A stretch of DNA of 23,347 bases from an uncultured Lachnospiraceae bacterium (GCA_934351765.1 CAKRJM010000008.1:1-23347); one strand, 5' to 3'. Positions 15,514-23,281 are shown, counted from the stretch's first letter. A program made the numbers and translations. The notes: a model not told the origin generated them from the letters alone.

Positions 15514-16428
15514 ATGAAAAAGAAATTTCTTGCAGCCGTTCTGGCAGGTATGATGGTGATGTCCATGGCAGCATGCGGCGGCAAAGCAACTGAGACCACG
15601 AAGGCAGAAGAAACTACCAAGACAGCAGAGACTACCAAGGTAGCAGAAAGCACAAAGGCAGATGCATCCAAGGATACAGGAAGCGGTGATCTTTCCGGAA
15701 GCATTTCCATGAGCGGTTCTACTTCCATGGAAAAGCTGGTAACAGCACTGAGCCAGGATTATATGGAGAAGAATAAGAATGTGACGGTAAATGCAGAGTT
15801 CGTTGGTTCCGGTGCCGGAATCGAGGCCGTAACTGCTGGCACGGTAGATATCGGAAATGCTTCCAGAGCCCTGAAGGATGAAGAAAAGGCAAACGGCATT
15901 GTGGAAAACATTGTTGCTATCGATGGAATCGCAGTTGTTACCGATCCGGCCAACAAGGTTGAGGATCTGACCAAGGATCAGCTTACCAAGATCTACACAG
16001 GTGAGATCACAAACTGGAAGGATCTGGGCGGTTCTGACAGCCCCATCGTTGTAATCGGAAGAGAGTCCGGCTCCGGTACAAGAGGCGCATTTGAGGAGCT
16101 GTTAAAGGTTGAAGATCAGTGTGTATATGCTTCCGAGCTTGACAGCACTGGTGCAGTTATGGCAAAGGTTGCTGCTACACCCGGAGCAATCGGCTATGTA
16201 TCTCTGGACGTTATTGATGATACCGTAAAGACGTTAAAGCTGGATGGCGTGGAGCCCACAGAGGAGAACATCAAGGCAGGAAGCTACAGCTTAAGCCGCC
16301 CCTTCGTAATGGCAACTAAGGGTGAGATCTCCGAGCAGAGTGAGCTGGTTCAGAACTGGTTCGAGTACATCAAGAGCAGCGAGGGACAGGAGATCATCAA
16401 GTCCGTAGGCCTGATCATTCCCGACTAA
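15514..16428 (+). CDS. pstS: Phosphate-binding lipoprotein PstS
   Basis: PstS captures phosphate outside the membrane and delivers it to PstCA. The 304-residue precursor has a lipoprotein signal peptide: MKKK, a hydrophobic stretch and a lipobox MAAC with the lipidated Cys at residue 21. A low-complexity Thr/Glu/Lys linker with repeated ETTK units (residues 25-52) tethers the domain. Phosphate-binding segments are SGSTSMEKL, GSGAGIEA, DIGNASRALKDEE and GRESGSGTRGAFEELL. The ribosome binding site is AAAGGAG. It is last among the pst genes rather than first, with its own promoter region, which allows higher expression than the membrane subunits. A strong hairpin follows before phoB. Confidence 0.97.
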   Translation: MKKKFLAAVLAGMMVMSMAACGGKATETTKAEETTKTAETTKVAESTKADASKDTGSGDLSGSISMSGSTSMEKLVTALSQDYMEKNKNVTVNAEFVGSGAGIEAVTAGTVDIGNASRALKDEEKANGIVENIVAIDGIAVVTDPANKVEDLTKDQLTKIYTGEITNWKDLGGSDSPIVVIGRESGSGTRGAFEELLKVEDQCVYASELDSTGAVMAKVAATPGAIGYVSLDVIDDTVKTLKLDGVEPTEENIKAGSYSLSRPFVMATKGEISEQSELVQNWFEYIKSSEGQEIIKSVGLIIPD

Positions 16429-16438
16429 GATTCCAAGG

Positions 16439-16464
16439 TTTACAAAGCAGATAAAATGATTTAC
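16439..16464 (+). promoter_or_regulatory. Possible third Pho box, upstream of phoB
   Basis: TTTAC occurs at 16439 and 16460, exactly 21 bp apart as in the pstS array. No convincing -10 follows before the phoB start, so direct autoregulation is only a suggestion. Confidence 0.35.
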
Positions 16465-16470
16465 ACTGAA

Positions 16471-16497
16471 AGGGTGAGCAGGTTTCCTGTTCACCCT
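16471..16497 (+). terminator. Strong hairpin between pstS and phoB (partial terminator or attenuator)
   Basis: AGGGTGAGCAGG pairs with CCTGTTCACCCT (one G-T pair) around the loop TTT. Only a short T-containing tract (GCTTTGC) follows, so termination is likely incomplete. It may lower phoBR expression relative to pstS or protect the pstS mRNA 3' end. Confidence 0.55.
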
Positions 16498-16532
16498 GCT
16501 TTGCAGTAAGACAACAGGTCTGGGAGGATACG

Positions 16533-17231
16533 ATGGAACTGATTTATGTGATAGAAGACGACGAAAATATCAGAGAGCTGATCAAAGCCGCTCTGGAGAG
16601 CTACGGATATCAGATAGAAGCCTTTGAAGCGGCAGAGCCGGCGCTGGAGAGCATCGTGCGGGATCAGCCGTCCCTGGCAATTTTTGACATCATGCTTCCC
16701 GGCATGGACGGGCTTTCGGCCATTGAGGAGATCCGAAAGGATCCGAAGATCGGAAATCTTCCGATCATTGTCCTGACAGCAAAGGACAAGGAATTTGACA
16801 AGGTCATCGGCCTGGACCGCGGTGCTGATGATTACATGACAAAGCCCTTCAGTGTGCTGGAGCTGGCGGCCAGAGTCCGTTCCCAGCTGAGACGGGAAAG
16901 CGGACGGGAGGCAAAGCAGCCGGATTCCATGAAGGAAGGAGATCTGACGATCTGTCCGGAGACCAGAGAGGTCTATTTAAGGGATCAGCTGATCCATCTG
17001 ACGTTAAAGGAATATGAACTGTTAAAATATCTGATGGAAAACAAGAGCCGGGTCGTGACCAGGGAGCAGATCCTGAATCAGATCTGGGGCTATGAATATG
17101 AGGGTGAGTCGAGGACTCTGGATATGCACATCCGGAGCCTGCGCCAGAAGCTGGAGGACGGAAATGCCGAGATGATCCGGACCGTCCGTGGTGTGGGCTA
17201 TCGGTTCTGCGGACAGGAGAAGGAATCGTGA
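16533..17231 (+). CDS. phoB: Response regulator PhoB/PhoP (OmpR family)
   Basis: Phosphorylated PhoB binds Pho boxes and activates phosphate-starvation genes. The receiver domain (residues 1-120) has the acidic pair E8-D9-D10, phosphoacceptor Asp52 (IFDIMLPGMDG), the VLTAKD switch threonine near 82 and the lysine in MTKPFS. The winged-helix DNA-binding domain (about 130-228) ends with SRTLDMHIRSLRQKL and IRTVRGVGYRF, typical of the OmpR/PhoB class. GGGAGG precedes the ATG. The gene overlaps phoR by 4 bp (GTGA). Phosphate specificity is inferred from the adjoining pst genes and Pho-like repeats. Confidence 0.95.
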   Translation: MELIYVIEDDENIRELIKAALESYGYQIEAFEAAEPALESIVRDQPSLAIFDIMLPGMDGLSAIEEIRKDPKIGNLPIIVLTAKDKEFDKVIGLDRGADDYMTKPFSVLELAARVRSQLRRESGREAKQPDSMKEGDLTICPETREVYLRDQLIHLTLKEYELLKYLMENKSRVVTREQILNQIWGYEYEGESRTLDMHIRSLRQKLEDGNAEMIRTVRGVGYRFCGQEKES

Positions 17232-18673
17232 AAAAAGCTATTTTCCGAAAGTTTGTGTGGATGATTTTACTGGCACTGGTGGTAAGCAGTACCGTGTTTT
17301 GTATGGTTATGAGCCGGAAAAGCTTAAAGAATACAGAAAGGCAGATGGTGGATACACTTCATATGATGGACTATGCTCTGGATTATGAGGGAAATCTGGA
17401 ACAGCAGATCGCGAATCTCTGTGCCATAGACGGAAACAGGGACAGCCGCTGTACGGTGATCCTTACCGACGGAACGGCACTGGCCGATAACGGCGTGGCA
17501 GATGTGGATCAGATGGAGAATCATCTGAACCGGGAGGAGGTTCAGACAGCGCTTTCCGGCGGCGAAGGGTTTGCCAGACGGTATTCTGATACGATCCACC
17601 GCCAGATGCTTTATGCAGCGATCCGGAGCAGTGACGGTCAGCATATCCTCCGTCTGGCGCTTCCGTATGAAGGGCTGTATACCTATTTAAAAGTTCTGAT
17701 CCCGGCGGTGCTTCTTGGGATTGGTGTGGCGCTGCTGGCCTCGTTTTTCCTGGCGGAGCGGTTTGCGGCTTCCATCACGAATCCCTTAAATGAAATCGCC
17801 GGAGAGCTTCGGAAGGTGGATAAGGGCGACACCGAGATCTTCATGAAGCGTTATGAGTATGAGGAGCTGAATGTTATTATTGAGGCTATGAACCAGATGT
17901 CCACGGAGATCAGCGGTTATGTGAAGAAGCTGGAGCTGGAACGGATCATCCGCCAGGAGTTCTTTTCCAATGCGTCCCATGAATTAAAAACGCCCATTAC
18001 CTCCATCAAGGGATATACCGAGCTTCTGGAGAGCGGCCTTGTAACGAAGCCGGAGGTCCAGAAGGATTTCCTGGGGCGGATCGAGAGTGAGACGGACCGC
18101 ATGACAAATCTGATCAATGATATTCTCATGATATCCAAGCTGGAGACCAGGGAGGTTGAGGTTGAGAAGGAGCCTGTGGCAGTTTATCCGCTTCTGGAGG
18201 ATCTTTTAGGAACGGTGGAGCCCATGGCGGCGGAGCAGGATATTAAAGTCTATACGGAGTGCCGTCCGCTGACGGTGATCATGAATCCACAGCAGCTCCG
18301 GGAGCTGATCTCCAATCTGTTAGTCAATGCCATTAAATATAACCGCCCTGAGGGAATTGTGCGTCTGACGATCACCTCAGAGCAGGAGGATATGATTCTG
18401 ATTGTCAGTGATACGGGTGTCGGAATTCCCAAGGAAGCCCAGCGGCGCGTCTTTGAGCGGTTCTACCGGGTGGATAAGGGCAGAAGCAGGAAGATGGGCG
18501 GCACCGGTCTGGGACTTGCCATTGTAAAGCATATTGTGGGGTATTACGGCGGCACCATCAGTCTGGACAGTCAGGTGGATGTGGGAACAACCTTCACCGT
18601 CCGCCTGCCGGTTATCGCAGAGCCGGGAACCAGGGCGGTTCCGGATTCCGGAAGTAAAACCTCCGAAACGTAA
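17228..18673 (+). CDS. phoR: Sensor histidine kinase PhoR
   Basis: Membrane histidine kinase that phosphorylates the preceding regulator. In order: a membrane helix (about residues 9-28), an extracellular domain of about 120 residues, a second helix (about 155-178), a HAMP linker, the HisKA domain with His251 in FFSNASHELKTPITSIKGYTE, and the ATP-binding domain with the N box NLLVNAIKYN (about 363-372), G1 DTGVGIP and G2 GGTGLGLAIVKH. No PAS domain is evident, unlike E. coli PhoR. The GTG start at 17228 overlaps the phoB stop. Its stop abuts the stop of the convergent gene with no space for a terminator. Confidence 0.94.
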   Translation: MKKAIFRKFVWMILLALVVSSTVFCMVMSRKSLKNTERQMVDTLHMMDYALDYEGNLEQQIANLCAIDGNRDSRCTVILTDGTALADNGVADVDQMENHLNREEVQTALSGGEGFARRYSDTIHRQMLYAAIRSSDGQHILRLALPYEGLYTYLKVLIPAVLLGIGVALLASFFLAERFAASITNPLNEIAGELRKVDKGDTEIFMKRYEYEELNVIIEAMNQMSTEISGYVKKLELERIIRQEFFSNASHELKTPITSIKGYTELLESGLVTKPEVQKDFLGRIESETDRMTNLINDILMISKLETREVEVEKEPVAVYPLLEDLLGTVEPMAAEQDIKVYTECRPLTVIMNPQQLRELISNLLVNAIKYNRPEGIVRLTITSEQEDMILIVSDTGVGIPKEAQRRVFERFYRVDKGRSRKMGGTGLGLAIVKHIVGYYGGTISLDSQVDVGTTFTVRLPVIAEPGTRAVPDSGSKTSET

Positions 18674-19060
18674 TCAGTTCAGCTCTGCGATCCGGGAAAC
18701 GGCCACATAGATTTCCGAGATCTTATACCAGGTACGGAAATCGGTCACGCCGGTCTGAGGAAGACCGAATACCGACTGAAAGGCGCGGACGGAATTGGCG
18801 GTTGCTTCGCCGTAGATCCCGTCCGGCGTCAAAGAGGGAATGGCATAGTACACGCTGGCAACGGTGTTTAACTGCTCCTGAAGCTGAAGGACCTTTTGGC
18901 CGCTGGAGCCGATGGTGAGATCTTCACCGGGCCAGGACGAGGGAATTCCGGAGATCTGCTCTGCCGAGTTAATATAAAGATCCTGTCCGTAGTAATTTCG
19001 GAGAATCCGGATCGCTGAGTAGCCCTGGTCACCGAGAGCCTTCGAGCCCCACTGGGTCAT
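18674..19060 (-). CDS. C-terminal remnant of a SpoIID-like/peptidoglycan-binding protein
   Basis: The 128 residues contain MTQWGSKALGDQGYSAIRIL-RNYYG, reminiscent of the C-terminal part of SpoIID/LytB-type proteins, followed by a peptidoglycan-binding domain 1 (GSSGQKVLQLQEQLN to DGIYGEATANSVRAFQSVFG-LPQTGVTDFRTWYKI). From memory, Lachnospiraceae homologues are several hundred residues long and this segment is only their end, with MTQWGS in the interior. Here the homologous part starts abruptly at the Met, there is no ribosome binding site, and the upstream codons run in frame to the recombinase stop 42 bp away. It is therefore probably the 3' part of a disrupted gene. The C-terminus looks intact. 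Confidence 0.7.
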   Translation of the reverse strand: MTQWGSKALGDQGYSAIRILRNYYGQDLYINSAEQISGIPSSWPGEDLTIGSSGQKVLQLQEQLNTVASVYYAIPSLTPDGIYGEATANSVRAFQSVFGLPQTGVTDFRTWYKISEIYVAVSRIAELN

Positions 19061-19102
19061 CCTTATAGGGAAGGAATCGTTTTTAATCAGAGAAAAAGGT
19101 TC

Positions 19103-20422
19103 CTAATAAATCAATGAGAATGTATCACTTGATGCGGCAGTGGATTCGGTCAGGGATACGGTTTGGTGCCCGGCATCATAGACCGCGGAACCATAAAATA
19201 TACGGATAAGACGGCCTTCCGGTTCTGAGAATAAGGAAGGTACAGCAGCAGGAACCGCCCGGAGAGGCAGCAGTGCCTCCGGGAGAGTTCCTGTTTTCTG
19301 TTCTTCGGAAAGGGCCTTCCGGATCATAGCGCAGAGTGCCCGCTCGCTGATCTGATGAGAAACGGTACAGCGGCCCTTCAGATAGCCGCAGCACTGGAGG
19401 CTTCGGTAGGTCTGTCCGCGGGAGCCTTTGTGAGAGGAAATTGCCAGAGATCGTCCGCAGGCACTGCATTTCACAAATCCGGAGAGCCAGGAACGGGAAG
19501 CTGCGGCGGAGGATGTCTGAGGTCTGTGTCCGGGAGAACCGGTATTTAGCCGTGCCTGGGCGCGGAAAAAGGCTTCTCTGGAAATCAGCGGCGGAAAAGC
19601 AGCCTCTGCCCAGATCCAGTCCTCCGGCGCGTTTTTTGAAGCACCGGCATTTCCACGCCGGTTCCAGCAAAGAATCCCGGCATAGGCGGGATTGGACAGG
19701 AGATAACGGACAGCCCGCGATTCAAAGGCTCCGCCGGAGCCGGTACGAAGTCCTTCCCGGTTTAAGGCTTCTGCAATCCGGCGGGGGCTTTTTTTCTGTT
19801 CCAGAAATTCTTCAAAGATCCGCCGTACCAGACCGGCCTCCGGTTCCGTCGGAAGAAGTGTGCCTCCGGGGACGGAGAGCCGGTAGCCGAGAGGCGCTCG
19901 GGCCTGATGTCCGCCGTTTCGCGCCCGCTCACTCATGCCGCGGAACACATCGCCGGACAGACGGATCGAATAGTATTCGTCCATCCATTCAATAATTCGT
20001 TCGATCAGGCTTCCGAAGGGGCCGGATAAAGAGGGTTCACTGATGCTGACCACCTCCACGCCATCCCGCTTCAGGCGGTTTTTATAGACAATGCTTTCCT
20101 CCTGATTTCTGGCAAACCTGGAATATTTCCAGACCAGGATCACCTGAAATGCATGGTGCTTCGCCAGGGCGATCATCTCCTGAAATTTCGGGCGTTTGTC
20201 TGCCCGGCGTCCGGAAACACTTTCCGTAAAAATGTATTCCTCCGGGACGGAAAGGCCATGGGCGGCGGCATAGTCGAGCAGCAGCCGTTTCTGGGATTCC
20301 GGGGAAAGCTCTGCCTGTTCCTGGGTGGAAACCCGGATATAGAGGGCGGCGGCGCGTGCTGCATCTGAATGGGAAGAGGTGGCTGGAGAAATCTGGTTTG
20401 ACATGATTTTGAGCAAATGCAT
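19103..20422 (-). CDS. Serine recombinase (resolvase/invertase family, with zinc-ribbon)
   Basis: The N-terminal catalytic domain has ALYIRVSTQEQ (nucleophile Ser32 counted from this start), KYSRFARNQEES and the helix-forming ERIIEWMDEYYSIRLSGDVFRGM. A Recombinase domain follows (APLGYRL, EEFLEQKKSPRRIAEALNREG, VRYLLSNPAYAGILCWNR), then a zinc-ribbon with KCSACGRSL and CCGYLKGRCTVSH. About 439 residues is short for large serine integrases, and I see no long C-terminal coiled coil. The frame is open far upstream into trxB; the start at 20422 is chosen by domain position and a candidate promoter, but no good ribosome binding site is visible (20404 is the alternative). Base composition seems richer in G+C than that of its neighbours. 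Such enzymes excise, integrate or invert DNA. Confidence 0.9.
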   Translation of the reverse strand: MHLLKIMSNQISPATSSHSDAARAAALYIRVSTQEQAELSPESQKRLLLDYAAAHGLSVPEEYIFTESVSGRRADKRPKFQEMIALAKHHAFQVILVWKYSRFARNQEESIVYKNRLKRDGVEVVSISEPSLSGPFGSLIERIIEWMDEYYSIRLSGDVFRGMSERARNGGHQARAPLGYRLSVPGGTLLPTEPEAGLVRRIFEEFLEQKKSPRRIAEALNREGLRTGSGGAFESRAVRYLLSNPAYAGILCWNRRGNAGASKNAPEDWIWAEAAFPPLISREAFFRAQARLNTGSPGHRPQTSSAAASRSWLSGFVKCSACGRSLAISSHKGSRGQTYRSLQCCGYLKGRCTVSHQISERALCAMIRKALSEEQKTGTLPEALLPLRAVPAAVPSLFSEPEGRLIRIFYGSAVYDAGHQTVSLTESTAASSDTFSLIY

Positions 20423-20457
20423 TTTTTCTATCTGTATGCAAGACCGGAACAAATCTG

Positions 20458-20486
20458 CACATACTGAGAGGGTAATTTGGTAACAA
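20458..20486 (-). promoter_or_regulatory. Candidate recombinase promoter
   Basis: On the minus strand TTGTTA (20486-20481), a 17 bp spacer and TATGTG (20463-20458). Each hexamer is only a partial match. It overlaps one copy of a direct repeat, AACAAATC, present at 20448 and 20482 in the divergent gap. Confidence 0.35.
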
Positions 20487-20508
20487 ATCAGAACAGGAGT
20501 GCAGAAAA

Positions 20509-21435
20509 ATGGAAAATCAGAAGAGGTATGATGTGATCGTGATCGGCGGCGGCCCGGCGGGACTGACCGGAGCCATGTATCTGGCGCGTGCAAAAAAGCA
20601 GGTTCTGGTGCTGGAAAAGCAATACTTCGGCGGACAGATCGCACTGACGGACGAGGTGGTAAATTATCCGGGGATTGAGCGGATCTCCGGAGCAGAGCTG
20701 ACAAACGTGATGAAGCGGCAGGCCGCGCAGTTCGGAGCGGAGTTTCTTCAGGCTGAGGTAAAGAAGGCTTCGGTAAATGGGGAAGAGAAACAGGTGGAAA
20801 CAGGAAAAGGAATCCTGCGAAGCCGTGGGCTTCTGATCGCGTCCGGTTCACATCCAAAACGGGTCGGATTCGAGGGAGAAACCGAGTTTACCGGAAAAGG
20901 TGTTTCCTATTGTGCCGTCTGTGATGGGGCATTTTATAAAGAAAAGCCGGTGGTTGTGATCGGCGGTGGGCTGTCTGCTGTGCAGGAAAGTCTGTTTTTG
21001 ACCAGGTTTGCCAGCCATGTGACCATGCTGATCCGCCGTGACCGGTTTTCCTGTCCGGAGGCACTGGCAAAACAGGTCATAAAACATGAGAATATCACAG
21101 TACTGTTTCAATGTGAGGCAGTCCGGGCAGAGGGCAATGAGCTGGTGACAAGACTGTGGTATCGCGATCAGAAAAGCAGAACCCTTCATTCCGTATCGTC
21201 CGAAACCGGAATCGGTGTATTTGTATTTGCAGGCTATGAGCCGGAAACCTCATTTTTAAAAGGGCAGCTTCCGACCGATAAAAATGGATATTTGCTCACC
21301 GATGAAACCGGAAACCTGGGATTTCCACTGGTTTATGCGGCTGGTGATGTGCGAAAAAAGCAGGTGCGCCAGGTGACAACTGCCGTCGGAGACGGAGCGG
21401 CCGCCGCAGCAGCGATGACAGAGGAGCTGGGATAA
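20509..21435 (+). CDS. trxB: Thioredoxin reductase-like FAD/pyridine nucleotide disulfide oxidoreductase
   Basis: The 308-residue protein has the low-molecular-weight thioredoxin reductase layout: FAD-binding VIGGGPAGLTGAMYLARA near the N-terminus, redox pair C135-A-V-C138 followed by DG, a second dinucleotide motif VVVIGGGLSAVQESLFLTRF, and YAAGDVRKKQVRQVTTAVGDG at the C-terminus. The segment that normally reads HRRxxxR and grips the NADPH 2'-phosphate is IRRDRFS (175-181), lacking both the His and the last Arg. NADPH may therefore not be the electron donor; NADH or a ferredoxin-type donor is possible. AGGAG precedes the ATG. It is divergent from the recombinase, and no thioredoxin gene is nearby. 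Confidence 0.88.
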   Translation: MENQKRYDVIVIGGGPAGLTGAMYLARAKKQVLVLEKQYFGGQIALTDEVVNYPGIERISGAELTNVMKRQAAQFGAEFLQAEVKKASVNGEEKQVETGKGILRSRGLLIASGSHPKRVGFEGETEFTGKGVSYCAVCDGAFYKEKPVVVIGGGLSAVQESLFLTRFASHVTMLIRRDRFSCPEALAKQVIKHENITVLFQCEAVRAEGNELVTRLWYRDQKSRTLHSVSSETGIGVFVFAGYEPETSFLKGQLPTDKNGYLLTDETGNLGFPLVYAAGDVRKKQVRQVTTAVGDGAAAAAAMTEELG

Positions 21436-21460
21436 TGGGAGCAGTTGAGAAAACTTCATC

Positions 21461-21489
21461 TGGAAAAACTCCCGTATTTCTGCTATGAT
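21461..21489 (+). promoter_or_regulatory. Extended -10 promoter before the DNA glycosylase gene
   Basis: TGGAAA (21461-21466), a 17 bp spacer and TATGAT (21484-21489) preceded by TGC, giving an extended -10 (TGnTATGAT). Confidence 0.6.
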
Positions 21490-21567
21490 ATGGAAGATAC
21501 GAAGGGCAGGCAGTGCAGAGTAATCCGGTATCTGCGAAGGCAAATGAATTCAAAAGAGGAACGGAGC

Positions 21568-22242
21568 ATGGCAGAGAAACAATATTTTGAATACGGCGAG
21601 ACAGAGCTTTCTTACCTTCGAAAGAAAGATTCCAGGCTTTGTGCGGTGATCGATCAGATCGGAATGATCCGGCGGGAAGCAGATCCGGATCTGGTATCCT
21701 CGGTGGTCCATCACATCGTCGGCCAGCAGATTTCCACAAAGGCCCAGGCGACGATCTGGGGACGGATGCAGGACGCACTGGGCGAGGTGAATGCGGAAAC
21801 ACTTCTGGATGCGGGCATTCCGAAGCTTCAGTCCCTTGGAATTACCTTTCGAAAGGCGGAATACATCTGTGATTTCGCGGAAAAGGTGAAAAGCGGGGAG
21901 TTTGACCCGGAGGCGGTCTGCCGGATGGACGATGAAGCGGCGATCCGGTCACTGAGTACATTAAAAGGAATCGGCGTCTGGACGGCAGAGATGATTTTAC
22001 TGTTCTGCCTGCAGCGGCCGGATATTTTCAGCTATGATGATCTTGCTATTCAGCGGGGGCTGCGCATGGTATATCATCATCGTGCCATTGACCGGAAGCT
22101 TTTTGAGAAATACCGGAGGCGGTTCAGCCCGTACTGCAGCACGGCAAGCTTATATCTGTGGGCAGTTTCCGGCGGCGCGGTTCCCGGCATGCGGGATTAT
22201 AAGCCGAAAAATCCGGGAAGGCAGCGGCAGACGATAAAATGA
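21568..22242 (+). CDS. DNA-3-methyladenine glycosylase II (AlkA/HhH-GPD family)
   Basis: The enzyme removes alkylated bases such as 3-methyladenine from DNA to start base-excision repair. The helix-hairpin-helix is LSTLKGIGVWTAEMILLF and the catalytic aspartate is in SYDDLAIQRGLR (Asp157/158). VVHHIVGQQISTKAQATIW is the conserved N-terminal helix block of the GPD fold. At 224 residues it is the compact form lacking the N-terminal AlkA subdomain. It has no FeS cysteine cluster, so it is not an Nth/MutY type. The start at 21568 (MAEKQYFEYGE) follows AGAGGA; the frame is open to 21445 but that part lies over the promoter. It appears to head a short operon with the next two genes. Confidence 0.88.
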   Translation: MAEKQYFEYGETELSYLRKKDSRLCAVIDQIGMIRREADPDLVSSVVHHIVGQQISTKAQATIWGRMQDALGEVNAETLLDAGIPKLQSLGITFRKAEYICDFAEKVKSGEFDPEAVCRMDDEAAIRSLSTLKGIGVWTAEMILLFCLQRPDIFSYDDLAIQRGLRMVYHHRAIDRKLFEKYRRRFSPYCSTASLYLWAVSGGAVPGMRDYKPKNPGRQRQTIK

Positions 22243-22272
22243 TACAGGACGGTTTGCAAGAGGAGAACGACC

Positions 22273-22812
22273 ATGTATGAGACAGCATATCAAAGACTGG
22301 AAGAAAGCCTGACGGATCTGGTGGCAGAGGAGCAGGCAAAGCTGGGATACCGAAAGGAAGAGATCCGGTTATATTATCCCTTATCGACCTTAAACCACTT
22401 TTTTGCGGCACAGTTTTCAGCGGAGAAAATGCAGGAGGCGCTGATCGGATTTTCGGACGCGTCCGGTGAGCGGCTGGGGAAGACGACCGTGACTCATAAG
22501 GCAGAACGGTTCTGCTTTCATTTATCACCGGAAGCTTCGGAGTATGTCCATGAGCAGAAAGCGAAAAATGAATTCATTGAGCAGCTGGTGGCACTTCTCA
22601 GCCGCCATGATATTACATTGGAGCAGATAACGGCGTTTTTTAAATCCTGGGATGAAGCCTGCGAGGTGGAGCCGGTGAATAACGGCGAGTTTGATATCCT
22701 GATCCGGTTCCGTGGCAGAGATGACCGCTACTATTACTGTTTTAAGGACGAAGGCTGTCATATTATTTATCATCGGTTCCTGCCGGAGGATTATGAGGAT
22801 TTCGGATTTTAA
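22273..22812 (+). CDS. Uncharacterised protein, probably DUF3877 family
   Basis: The 179-residue soluble protein begins MYETAYQRLEESLTDLVAEE, continues KLGYRKEEIRLYYPLSTLNHFF, and ends in an acidic tail (RFLPEDYEDFGF). It resembles Lachnospiraceae proteins annotated DUF3877, recalled without a search. It has no signal peptide, membrane helix or recognisable catalytic motif. It starts 30 bp after the glycosylase behind GAGGAG, so co-transcription is likely, but nothing shows a role in DNA repair. Confidence 0.7.
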   Translation: MYETAYQRLEESLTDLVAEEQAKLGYRKEEIRLYYPLSTLNHFFAAQFSAEKMQEALIGFSDASGERLGKTTVTHKAERFCFHLSPEASEYVHEQKAKNEFIEQLVALLSRHDITLEQITAFFKSWDEACEVEPVNNGEFDILIRFRGRDDRYYYCFKDEGCHIIYHRFLPEDYEDFGF

Positions 22813-22831
22813 GAAAAGAGAGGCAGAAAGT

Positions 22832-23233
22832 ATGAACGGAACGATAGAAGAGTATCAGACAAAACCAAAGGCATTGACAGGATTGAAAATGGAACAATTA
22901 CATAAGGAGCTGCTTTCGGAGATCGGTTCGGATGCGGATGGACAGGAGCTTTATGAGGAGCTTCTGGAAACAGCCGTCCGTTATGCGGCAATCCGTGCGG
23001 GCTGGAGCCTGTTGAGTCCAAAAGAGCGCACGGAGCAGGATCCCGGACGGACCTCCTGTCATAATTCGGTAATCACCCATCTGAACATGCTTGCACGGTA
23101 TGAACGGCAGCAGGGAAAAGAGGCCGCCTGGCGGGAACAGCTGGGATATGAGGAGGATGACCCCAATAACCGGAAGGCTATGGGAGACTTCGCCTGCTAT
23201 CTGGCATTTGTAAACGCACTGCTGGCACGGTAG
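22832..23233 (+). CDS. Uncharacterised helical protein (133 aa)
   Basis: I do not recognise the family with confidence; it may be DUF3232-like. The sequence is soluble and helical, with conserved-looking blocks YAAIRAGWSLLSPKERTEQD, RTSCHNSVITHLNMLARYE and AMGDFACYLAFVNALLAR. The frame is open from 22712, but that part overlaps the previous gene; the ATG at 22832 follows GAGAGG. The gap of 19 bp to the preceding gene suggests one operon. No transfer signs are visible. Confidence 0.65.
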   Translation: MNGTIEEYQTKPKALTGLKMEQLHKELLSEIGSDADGQELYEELLETAVRYAAIRAGWSLLSPKERTEQDPGRTSCHNSVITHLNMLARYERQQGKEAAWREQLGYEEDDPNNRKAMGDFACYLAFVNALLAR

Positions 23234-23252
23234 AAAAGAACCGGAAAGAATC

Positions 23253-23281
23253 AAAAAAGCCCGGAAACCCTTCGGTTTTCG
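23253..23281 (-). terminator. Terminator for a minus-strand gene entering from the right
   Basis: CGGAAAC (23262-23268) pairs with GTTTTCG (23275-23281) with one G-T pair. The A-run at 23253-23258 becomes a T-run when read on the minus strand. No T-run follows on the plus strand, so it does not suit the 22832 gene. Confidence 0.45.

Noticed and set aside
19176..19995. Long open frames on both strands within the recombinase gene
   Set aside because: They are explained by high G+C at third codon positions; no motifs or start signals support them.
20423..20857. N-terminal extension of the recombinase into trxB
   Set aside because: The added residues are Pro/Arg/Ser-rich antisense of trxB and the catalytic domain starts later; trxB on the other strand is a clear family member.
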